Shown piece after piece: positions 25,655-32,883 of a DNA stretch of 32,883 nucleotides (within the stretch, counting starts at the first letter, position 1; every line of letters begins with the position of its first letter). The stretch spans positions 1 to 32,883 of the forward strand of contig CAMBWO010000010.1 of NCBI GenBank assembly GCA_945871285.1, read 5' to 3'. The notes under the pieces were generated by a model that was not told the origin of the DNA, ran no database searches, and worked only from the letters and a program-made list of their open reading frames with translations. The position numbers were made by a program, and so were the translations under genes. The stretch comes from Pseudorhodobacter antarcticus (GTDB lineage Bacteria > Pseudomonadota > Alphaproteobacteria > Rhodobacterales > Rhodobacteraceae).

Positions 25655-26377
25655 ATGATTTATCAAACACCTCCATGGCGGGGGGCTTGTCGCATTGCGC
25701 TACCATGGGCTCTCGCGATCATCACACTTTTGCTGCTGACCGCTCAAGGAGCACTGGCCCACGGCGTGACACTAGGCGACAAGGGCTATATTCAGGAAGT
25801 CACCGGGGTGAAGATCATCCCGTTTCTCTACCTTGGTGCCAAGCACATGGTCACGGGCTATGACCACCTGCTGTTTCTGTTTGGTGTGATTTTCTTCCTT
25901 TATGGAATGAAGCAGATCGGCACCTACGTGACGTTGTTCGCCATTGGCCATTCAACCACGATGCTGGCCGGGGTCTGGTTCAACTTCGGCATCAACAGCT
26001 ACATCATCGACGCCATCATCGGCTTTTCGGTGGTCTACAAGGCACTCGATAACCTCGGAGCATTTCGCGCCTGGTTCGGTGTTCAGCCAAATACCAAAGT
26101 AGCGACGCTGATCTTTGGATTTCTGCACGGTTTCGGCCTTTCCTCGAAAATCCTTGACTATGGCATTTCACCCGATGGGCTTTTGCCGAACCTGCTCGCG
26201 TTCAACGTAGGCGTCGAGATCGGCCAACTTTTGGCACTGGCAGCCATTTTGCTGGTGATGACCAGGTGGCGGGCCACACCGTCTTTCGCGCGGCAGGCCT
26301 ATGCCGCAAACGTCCTGATGATGACCGCAGGCTTTGCGCTGATGGGCTACCAGCTCGTCGGGCTGGCCGTCGCATGA
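25655..26377 (+). CDS. HupE/UreJ family metal (Ni/Co) transporter-like protein
   Basis: HMVTGYDHLLFLFGVIFFLYGMKQIG...AIGHSTTMLAG...FGFLHGFGLSSKI...NVGVEIGQL, HupE/UreJ signature. Confidence 0.9.
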   Translation: MIYQTPPWRGACRIALPWALAIITLLLLTAQGALAHGVTLGDKGYIQEVTGVKIIPFLYLGAKHMVTGYDHLLFLFGVIFFLYGMKQIGTYVTLFAIGHSTTMLAGVWFNFGINSYIIDAIIGFSVVYKALDNLGAFRAWFGVQPNTKVATLIFGFLHGFGLSSKILDYGISPDGLLPNLLAFNVGVEIGQLLALAAILLVMTRWRATPSFARQAYAANVLMMTAGFALMGYQLVGLAVA

Positions 26378-26394
26378 GAAACGGAGACAACGAC

Positions 26395-27273
26395 ATGCAA
26401 CAACGATTCGAAATTCACAAAGCACCTGTTCCCCCCTTGCGAGCCGAGCCGCGTTCCGCCGGACCCTCCGGTGGTGGCGGCCCTGTTCAGGGGGTCGATG
26501 TCACATCTGGTGGCCTGATCCGTAGCACGTTGATGGCTGGCGGAGCAGCATTAGCGATCCTGACATTCTTCTGGCTTCCAGCGGAGTACGGGATCGACCC
26601 AACAGGCGTTGGCGGGTTGACGGGCCTGACCGAAATGGGTGCGATCAAGCAGCAGCTGGCCGGCGAGGCGGCAGCGCAAGACGCGGCAGCAGCTGCAGAA
26701 CCAGCGGCAGTCGTCGGGTCAGCAACTGCACCGGGCGAAGTTACGTCGCGCCTTGACCGGATCGACGCTCAGCTTCGCCAGATCGCCACCGTTATCGGTG
26801 CCGATGTGGCGGTCATCTCGCCAACACCTGATGTCGCAGCGCTAATGGTGCCTGGACCTGCATTGGCACCTTCACCCGAAGCGGTTGCGGAACCAGACCC
26901 AGCGGTGCCCGAGATCGCCGAACCCGCAGAGCCGGAAGTTGTCGCAGCCGTGCCCGCTTGGCGAGACGAAATGGTGTTCACACTTGCACCGACCGAGGCC
27001 AAGGAAATCAAGCTGGTGATGGCAGCCGGCGACGTTGCCACCTTTGAATGGGTCTCGGAAGGTGGGGGTGTGAACTACACGCAACATGGGGACGACGGCG
27101 GCGCGAATGAGGTCCGCTTCGAAGACGGGCGCGCCGCGCCAGGACAGGAAGGCACGATGACAGCCCCCTTCACGGGCAAGCACGGCTGGTTCTGGCGCAA
27201 TCGTGGCGATGCTCCCATCACGGTCACTTTGCGCACGGGCGGTGCATATTCCCAGATGGTTGAAGTCGAGTAG
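26395..27273 (+). CDS. Transmembrane anchor-type protein (single TM, Ala/Pro/Glu-rich periplasmic linker, C-terminal beta domain)
   Basis: GGLIRSTLMAGGAALAILTFFWLPAEYGIDP TM; RLDRIDAQLRQIATVIGADVAV; C-terminal HGWFWRNRGDAPITVTLRTGGAYSQM; directly after hupE-like gene. Confidence 0.7.
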   Translation: MQQRFEIHKAPVPPLRAEPRSAGPSGGGGPVQGVDVTSGGLIRSTLMAGGAALAILTFFWLPAEYGIDPTGVGGLTGLTEMGAIKQQLAGEAAAQDAAAAAEPAAVVGSATAPGEVTSRLDRIDAQLRQIATVIGADVAVISPTPDVAALMVPGPALAPSPEAVAEPDPAVPEIAEPAEPEVVAAVPAWRDEMVFTLAPTEAKEIKLVMAAGDVATFEWVSEGGGVNYTQHGDDGGANEVRFEDGRAAPGQEGTMTAPFTGKHGWFWRNRGDAPITVTLRTGGAYSQMVEVE

Positions 27274-27274
27274 T

Positions 27275-27304
27275 AAAGCCGAGCTGTTAGAAAAGCCGAG
27301 CTGT
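27275..27304. repeat. 13-bp direct repeat AAAGCCGAGCTGT (two copies, 27275-27287 and 27292-27304)
   Basis: Direct reading, in the convergent intergenic spacer. Confidence 0.8.
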
Positions 27305-27305
27305 C

Positions 27306-27330
27306 GGGGCCGCACGAAATTTGCGGCCCC
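27306..27330. terminator. Strong hairpin between convergent genes
   Basis: GGGGCCGCA-CGAAATT-TGCGGCCCC, perfect 9-bp stem between the anchor-protein gene(+) and the GntR gene(-). A U-tract is weak. Confidence 0.6.
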
Positions 27331-27333
27331 AGT

Positions 27334-28071
27334 TTAGCTGAGACCTTGTTTTGGTCCAAACCGGGCAGTCAAGTCGAAGGCATCGCCGCGAAACACTTGG
27401 CGGGCAATCGTCAGGGTTTCATCACCACGCCAAGTGCGACGTTCCACCAGCAGGCAAGGAGCGCCGACACCCACCTCCAGAGTGCGCGCAGTCAAAGCGT
27501 CTGCCGCGATGGCTGCGATGCGATGCTCAGCTTCCGTCCAAGGGACATGCGCCACCAGCCAGGGGCCGGGTGGTTGATTGTGGAAATCAGCAGCCGCGGC
27601 ATCCGAGACGGCATCGAGAAAGATATGGCGGTCCTCGATCAGCACCGGGCTGCCATCGGCCAGATGAACGGACCTGATGAATCTGCTCTGCCCAAGATGG
27701 TGCCCTTCGGCCCCCAGATGCACGCAGCAGGGCGGACGCATCTCATCGAGCAGCGGACGATAGCCGTAACGCGCACCACGCGCTTCGATATTGGCGCGGA
27801 TGTCGGGAATGGTCAGAACCGCCGCATGCATCCGGGGACGGGAGACCACGGTTCCGGCGCGGCGGTTTCGGCTGATCAGACCGGTGGCCGCCAGCGAAGC
27901 CATGGCTTTGTTTACCGTCATCCGTGAACAACCGTACCGGGCCATCAGTTCTGTCTCGGTCGGCAGGCGGTCCCCGGGCTTCCATTCGCCCGATAGAATA
28001 CGCGCCTCGACGTCCGCCCGGATGCGGGCGTGCAAGGTCGCAGGACGGGTGTCAGGGGCGTGATCGTGCAT
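27334..28071 (-). CDS. GntR-family regulator with UTRA domain (HutC-like)
   Basis: LHARIRADVEARILSGEWKPGDRLPTETELMARYGCSRMTVNKAMASLAATGLI...HVPWTEAEHRIAAIAAD...LVERRTW. Confidence 0.88.
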   Translation of the reverse strand: MHDHAPDTRPATLHARIRADVEARILSGEWKPGDRLPTETELMARYGCSRMTVNKAMASLAATGLISRNRRAGTVVSRPRMHAAVLTIPDIRANIEARGARYGYRPLLDEMRPPCCVHLGAEGHHLGQSRFIRSVHLADGSPVLIEDRHIFLDAVSDAAAADFHNQPPGPWLVAHVPWTEAEHRIAAIAADALTARTLEVGVGAPCLLVERRTWRGDETLTIARQVFRGDAFDLTARFGPKQGLS

Positions 28072-28074
28072 GGA

Positions 28075-29046
28075 TCAGATCATGGCATGAGCATCAGCAT
28101 CTGCAAGGTGGCACGCGGCGGCACCGCCATGGGCCACGGCGCGCAGGACCGGTTCGGCCTCCCGGCAGCGGGGTTCGACCACCGGACATCGGGTGGAAAA
28201 CCGGCATCCGGGGGGTGGGTTTCGCGGGGACGGCGGGTCACCGGCCAACAGGATGCGCGGACGGGTGGCCTCGGTCACCGGATTGGGAGAGGGCACGGCG
28301 GACAAGAGCGCCTGACTGTAGGGATGGGCGGGGTCGGAGAAGACAGCCTTTGCTTCCCCTTCTTCCGCCACGCGACCCAGATACATCACGGTGACTGATG
28401 AGCAGACCTCACGCACAATTGCCAAGTCGTGGGCCACGATCACTATGGTCAGGCCAAGCTGTGCTTGCAGCCGCGCGAACAGGTTGACGATCTGCGCCCG
28501 GACCGAGACGTCCAGCGCCGAAAGCGGTTCATCGCAGATCAGGAGTTGCGGCGACAGCGCTAGCGCACGGGCGATAGAGACGCGCTGCCTCTGCCCGCCC
28601 GACAATGAGCGTGGCAGGCGGTCAAGCACGGTTTCCGGTAACGCCACAAGATCGAGCAGCTCCTGCACCCGGGCACGGCGGGCTTTCCCGTCGCCGATCC
28701 CATGAATCTGCAAAGGCTCCTCCAGCGTCTGGCCGACAGTCTGGCGACGGCTCATGCTGCCCAGTGGGTCCTGGAAAATGAACTGCACGGTGCGAGCAAA
28801 GCCCTTGCGGTCGGCCTTCGCCCAGTCTGTGCGGTCGCGGCCAAAGATGGAAACCTGGCCCACGGTCGCGCTTTGAAGCCCGATCAGGGCGCGGGCAAGC
28901 GTGGTTTTGCCACAGCCGCTCTCGCCCACGATGCCGTGGAACGCGCCTTGTGCGACGGTCAGGTCCACCCCATCAACAGCGCGAACAAGGCCAGCGGCGG
29001 TCTGGAAATGGACTTTTAGGCCCTTGGCAACGATGGCATCAGACAT
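28075..29046 (-). CDS. Dipeptide/nickel-type ABC transporter ATP-binding protein
   Basis: GESGCGKTTLARALIG Walker A; LSGGQRQRVSIARALALSPQLLICDEPLSALDVS; C-terminal PPGCRFSTRCPV motif. Confidence 0.92.
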   Translation of the reverse strand: MSDAIVAKGLKVHFQTAAGLVRAVDGVDLTVAQGAFHGIVGESGCGKTTLARALIGLQSATVGQVSIFGRDRTDWAKADRKGFARTVQFIFQDPLGSMSRRQTVGQTLEEPLQIHGIGDGKARRARVQELLDLVALPETVLDRLPRSLSGGQRQRVSIARALALSPQLLICDEPLSALDVSVRAQIVNLFARLQAQLGLTIVIVAHDLAIVREVCSSVTVMYLGRVAEEGEAKAVFSDPAHPYSQALLSAVPSPNPVTEATRPRILLAGDPPSPRNPPPGCRFSTRCPVVEPRCREAEPVLRAVAHGGAAACHLADADAHAMI

Positions 29047-30046
29047 GGATTACGATCCCCTCGGCGGCGATGACAACGGGACAGGCAACGCGGTGTGGCA
29101 CGGTGCCATTGCCCACCTTAACCAGCGGCGGGCGGTGGGTCCGGCACTGCGGCTGCACCAGTTCGCAACGGTCGGCAAAGCGGCAACCGGGTTCCAACTG
29201 CGCCTGATTGGGCGGAATGCCGGGGATCTCCTTCGTGCCCGTCGCGTTCTCGCTGCGGAAGTCGGGGACCGAGGCGAGAAGCCCGCGCGTGTAGGGATGT
29301 ACCGGCGCGGTCAGCACATCGATTGCGCTGCCTTCCTCGGCCACCTGGCCTGCGTAGAGCACCGCCACCCGGTCAGCCAGCACCGACACCGCACCTATAT
29401 CATGGGTGATCAGGATCACCGCAATGCCGTCCTCCTTCTGAATCTGGCGGATAAGGGCAAGGATCTGTGCCTGCACCGTGGCATCCAGCGCCGTCGTCGG
29501 TTCATCCGCAATCAGCACGCGGGGCCGCGCCGCCAAGGCCAACGCGATCATTGCGCGCTGCAGCATGCCGCCGGACAATTCATGCGGGTAGCGGTCATAG
29601 CGGTCTTCGGGGTCAGGGATGCCGGACCGTGCCAGTAGAGAGACGGCCTCCTTGCACGCCTCCGCCGCCGACAGCCCGGCAAAGCGGCGCGCTTGTTCGG
29701 CCAATTGTGGGCCTATCTTCAGCATCGGGTTCAGGGCCGACATCGGGTCTTGGAAGATCACCCCAAAAAACCCGCCGCGCAGGCGCGACAGTTCAGCGGG
29801 CGACATCGCCAGAATATCCTTACCATCCGCCCGCGCAGTGCCGCGCAGGTCCACCGCCACGCCTTCAGGCAGCAGGCCAAGCGGGCCTAGCGTCATCACC
29901 GTCTTGCCGGACCCGGACTCGCCCACAATCGCCAGCGTCTCGCCTGGGGCCACATGGAACCCGGCCCCATCCACCGCACGGACGGAAACGGTGGGCGTGT
30001 AGAGGTCAATCACCAACCCCTCAACTTGATAGATGGGGGCGGTCAT
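29039..30046 (-). CDS. Dipeptide/nickel-type ABC transporter ATP-binding protein
   Basis: [66 protein letters not shown]. Confidence 0.92.
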   Translation of the reverse strand: MTAPIYQVEGLVIDLYTPTVSVRAVDGAGFHVAPGETLAIVGESGSGKTVMTLGPLGLLPEGVAVDLRGTARADGKDILAMSPAELSRLRGGFFGVIFQDPMSALNPMLKIGPQLAEQARRFAGLSAAEACKEAVSLLARSGIPDPEDRYDRYPHELSGGMLQRAMIALALAARPRVLIADEPTTALDATVQAQILALIRQIQKEDGIAVILITHDIGAVSVLADRVAVLYAGQVAEEGSAIDVLTAPVHPYTRGLLASVPDFRSENATGTKEIPGIPPNQAQLEPGCRFADRCELVQPQCRTHRPPLVKVGNGTVPHRVACPVVIAAEGIVIHV

Positions 30047-30936
30047 GCCTCCACCACCTTCCGGGCCACTTCTTCCGCCGCACGCGCCGCTTTCTTGCGT
30101 GACAGCAACCGGCCCCGCACCGCACGGGGAACCTTTTGCAATGCAAACGCCTCGCCCAGAAGGTTGAAACTGACCACCACGGCGGTCAGGGCAAGGCCGG
30201 GGATGATTACCAAGGCCGCGTTCTCCTCGATGTAGGACATGCCATCGACCAGCATCTGGCCCCATTCCGGGGTGGGCGGGGCGACGCCAAGGCCAAGGAA
30301 CGACAGCGTGGCAATCGCCAGCACCAGCGCACCCGCATCGGCCGACGCATAGACCACCACCAGCCCCAGAACATGCGGAAGGATGTGGCGGGTGAATATC
30401 CAGATGTGCGAGGCACCCATCACCCGAGCCGCCTCGATATACGGCTGCTGCAATTCGGCCACCACCACGGCGCGACTCATGCGGGCATAATTCGCCCACC
30501 AGGCCATAGTCAGGGCGACGATCATCTTCCAATAGTCAGACATCCAGTCGAAATTCGCGCCGGAAAACACCCCCATCAGCGCCAGCGCAATCACCAGCGA
30601 CGGCAGTGCCAAGGCAATGTCGATCACCGAGATCAGCACGAGTTCGGTCTTGCCGCCGACATAGCCCGCGAAAGATCCGATCACGACGCCGATCGCCAGC
30701 GCCGCGACCAGAACGAACACCATCGCCACTAAGGATGTGCGCGCGCCGCCGATGATCCGGCTGAACATGTCGCGGCCAAGGTAATCGGTGCCCAGCCAAT
30801 GCGCCCAGCCCGGCCCCTCCAGCAGCGCGGCATAGTCCTGCGCAGCCGGGTCATGCGTCATCAGCCACGGCGAGAAAATGCCGATCAGCACGAAGATGAA
30901 TGCGGGGGCAAGAATCGCCCAAGGCCAGTTTTTCAT
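30043..30936 (-). CDS. ABC transporter permease (NikC/DppC type)
   Basis: HWLGTDYLGRDMFSRIIGGARTSL; ARVMGASHIWIFTRHILPHVLG EAA loop; LGLGVAPPTPEWGQML. Confidence 0.9.
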   Translation of the reverse strand: MKNWPWAILAPAFIFVLIGIFSPWLMTHDPAAQDYAALLEGPGWAHWLGTDYLGRDMFSRIIGGARTSLVAMVFVLVAALAIGVVIGSFAGYVGGKTELVLISVIDIALALPSLVIALALMGVFSGANFDWMSDYWKMIVALTMAWWANYARMSRAVVVAELQQPYIEAARVMGASHIWIFTRHILPHVLGLVVVYASADAGALVLAIATLSFLGLGVAPPTPEWGQMLVDGMSYIEENAALVIIPGLALTAVVVSFNLLGEAFALQKVPRAVRGRLLSRKKAARAAEEVARKVVEA

Positions 30937-30946
30937 GCTTTGCCCC

Positions 30947-31888
30947 TCATGCTTTTCTAGGCCTCCGCAGACGGGGGTCTGCCAGCATCGCCAGCAGATC
31001 GACGATCAGGTTGATGGACACGAAGAACACCACGAAGAGCGTCAGCGTCGCCTGCATCCCGATGAAATCCCGAAACCGGATCGCCTCGATAAAGAACGCA
31101 CCAACGCCGTTCAGCCCGAACACCCGTTCCACCACAATCGCGCCGATGATCATCAGCGTGAACTGCGCGCCGAAGGTGGTCATGTAGGGAATGGCAATGT
31201 TGGGCAGCGCCTCACGCAACAGCACCGCGCCGCGCGTCAGGCCCTTGGCGAACCCGGTGGTTGCAAAGGGGCGCGACATGGTGTCCTGCAGGTTCACCCG
31301 GACAACGCGGGCCAGAACCGAGGCTGGAAACAGTGCAATGGTAATCCATGGCAGCAGCCATGAGGTCAGGCCGGAGACGCCAAAGGTCGGCACCCACCCC
31401 AACCAGACCGAGAACACGATCACCAACATGGCAGCCACGAAGAAGTTGGGGGTTGAGGCCCCCACTAGCGCCATCCCGTGCAGCACCCTGTCGATGCCTC
31501 CACCGTTTGACGCGGCCCCCGCGATGCCCATTGCCAAGGACAACACCAAAGCCAGAACGCCGCCGCCGGTCAGCAAGGCCAGCGTCATGGGAATACGCTC
31601 ACCGAACTCCTCGGCCATCGGTTTTCCGGTGCGAAGGCTGATCCCGAAATCCCCGGTCAGCGCATCCCCCAGCCAGCGCGCATAGCGCAGCGGCAGGGGG
31701 TCGTTGAGGCCGAGATCGTCGGCGATCTTGGCGATCATCTCACCATCTGCACCCGCACCCGCCGCGCGTTCGGCGATGAGTGCGGCCACGTTTCCGGGGG
31801 CGGCGGTGACCAACCAGAAGGTCAGCGCCGTTGCCGCCAGCATCAGAAGGAGGGCAAGCCCCACCCGCCGCATGAACATGCGTTGCAT
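30947..31888 (-). CDS. ABC transporter permease (NikB/DppB type)
   Basis: PLPLRYARWLGDALTGDFGISLRTGKPMAEEFGERIPMTL; GFAKGLTRGAVLLREALPN; VERVFGLNGVGAFFIEAI. Confidence 0.9.
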   Translation of the reverse strand: MQRMFMRRVGLALLLMLAATALTFWLVTAAPGNVAALIAERAAGAGADGEMIAKIADDLGLNDPLPLRYARWLGDALTGDFGISLRTGKPMAEEFGERIPMTLALLTGGGVLALVLSLAMGIAGAASNGGGIDRVLHGMALVGASTPNFFVAAMLVIVFSVWLGWVPTFGVSGLTSWLLPWITIALFPASVLARVVRVNLQDTMSRPFATTGFAKGLTRGAVLLREALPNIAIPYMTTFGAQFTLMIIGAIVVERVFGLNGVGAFFIEAIRFRDFIGMQATLTLFVVFFVSINLIVDLLAMLADPRLRRPRKA

Positions 31889-31911
31889 CGAATTCGCCCT
31901 CCCAGATCCGG

Positions 31912-32883
31912 TCAGCCCAGTGTGATGCCCTTGAACGGCAGGTCGTAATCCGTCGCAGGCAGCGTGAAGCCCGCAACGCGCGGATGCACGGCCCACAGGC
32001 GTTGTGTCACGACGAGCGGGCAGGCCGCCGTATTGTCGCGCAACCAGTCGTAGACTGCCTGCATCGCGCCCTCACGCGCATCGCCGCCGGTTTCCAGCGC
32101 GGTTGCAACCAGCACATCCAGATCAGGATGGACATAGATCTTGCCATCGGGCCCTGTGTCCGAGGCCGTGACGAATGACGCCCCGAGCGAGCCATGCGGA
32201 TCATAGGGCGCGCCGTAGGTGCCAAAGAACGTCAGATCGTAATCGAACTTCGGGCGGCGGTCGTGCATCGTGGCGTTGTCCACCGTCTCGATGTTGGTCT
32301 TGACGCCCACCTCCATCAGCATGCCCTGGATCATCTCGGCGATGCGCCGCGAACCGGGGAAGCTCTCTTCGGAGACAAGGAAGGCAATCTCCAGCACCGC
32401 ACCATCCTTGGTCCAGCCAGAGGCATCGCCCGCCCAACCGCCTGCCGTCAGCGCGGCCTGCGCGGCGGCGATATCACGGGCCGGAACCGGAGTGCGGCTG
32501 CCCGCTGTGGGCACCGTCGCGGGGAAGATGTCCACGGTTGGGTCAGCAAAGCCTTCGAACAGCACGGTCGCCACAGCGGTGCGGTCGATGCCAAGGAAGA
32601 TCGCATCACGCACGGCTTTGTCCTGCATCATCGGCGAATTCGGCGAGAAGCCGAGGATCGTCGTCGCTGTTCCGGGCTCAGCCACGATGGTCATGCCCTC
32701 ACTTGCCAGCGCTTGTGCGCGCCGTGGCGAGAGGGCCGCGACCCAGTCCCCACCGATCACGTCCAACTCGCCCGCGCGAAGGGCGTTGGCACGAGCCAAC
32801 TCGTCGGGAACGACCTTCAATTCCAGCCGCGCAAAGGTGGGCTTTTCGCCCCAGTAGGCATCGTTGCGGACCAGAACGGTTTC
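31912..32883 (-). CDS. ABC transporter substrate-binding protein (NikA-like), N-terminus beyond right edge
   Basis: Continuous minus-strand frame to the window end (ETVLVRNDAYWGEKPTFARLEL...); SBP_bac_5 features; C-terminal TQRLWAVHPRVAGF. Confidence 0.85.
   Translation of the reverse strand, partial: ETVLVRNDAYWGEKPTFARLELKVVPDELARANALRAGELDVIGGDWVAALSPRRAQALASEGMTIVAEPGTATTILGFSPNSPMMQDKAVRDAIFLGIDRTAVATVLFEGFADPTVDIFPATVPTAGSRTPVPARDIAAAQAALTAGGWAGDASGWTKDGAVLEIAFLVSEESFPGSRRIAEMIQGMLMEVGVKTNIETVDNATMHDRRPKFDYDLTFFGTYGAPYDPHGSLGASFVTASDTGPDGKIYVHPDLDVLVATALETGGDAREGAMQAVYDWLRDNTAACPLVVTQRLWAVHPRVAGFTLPATDYDLPFKGITLG

Noticed and set aside
30043-30532. N-terminal extension of ORF 29039..30532 beyond 30046
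   Set aside because: The region overlaps the permease gene in another frame; the ABC ATPase begins with [11 protein letters not shown] at 30046.
1-32883. CRISPR arrays, rRNA or tRNA genes, toxin-antitoxin or phage modules
   Set aside because: No regularly spaced repeats, no recognisable RNA genes, and no proteins of those families seen.

Overview
The window looks alphaproteobacterial (Rhodobacterales-like by codon use and protein style) and is dense with accessory metal-homeostasis genes. From left to right I read: (1) the end of an IS256-family element inserted into a c-type cytochrome gene; (2) a DsbA-like and orphan periplasmic gene pair, two DUF411 proteins, a Met-rich exported protein with a multicopper oxidase (MCO), and a TlpA-like thioredoxin; (3) a minus-strand operon SCO - PCu(A)C - SCO - M23 peptidase - DUF411; (4) an Lnt (apolipoprotein N-acyltransferase) operon; (5) a YkuD L,D-transpeptidase gene with an in-frame TAG; (6) an MntR/DtxR regulator divergent from a translationally coupled MCO-ZIP pair, with a dyad between them; (7) a Zn/Cd/Pb-type P1B-ATPase - isoprenylcysteine methyltransferase-like - LspA - DsbB - DsbA operon divergent from a MerR regulator; (8) a second MerR divergent from a small Cys-pair membrane protein and overlapping ynfA; (9) YqaA-like and MFS genes; (10) a DmeR/RcnR-like and CDF efflux pair; (11) HupE/UreJ plus an anchor protein; (12) a HutC-like GntR regulator and a Nik/Dpp-type ABC transporter that runs off the right edge. 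The most notable signal is a shared MerR-family promoter architecture, with a 19-bp spacer and core CTMTAGYTGCTMRAG, in front of three separate operons (Lnt, SCO/PCuAC/M23/DUF411, and ATPase/LspA/Dsb). It suggests one metal-responsive regulon that combines metal export with lipoprotein maturation, disulfide and envelope functions. All calls come from reading the sequence and supplied translations. No database search was run.
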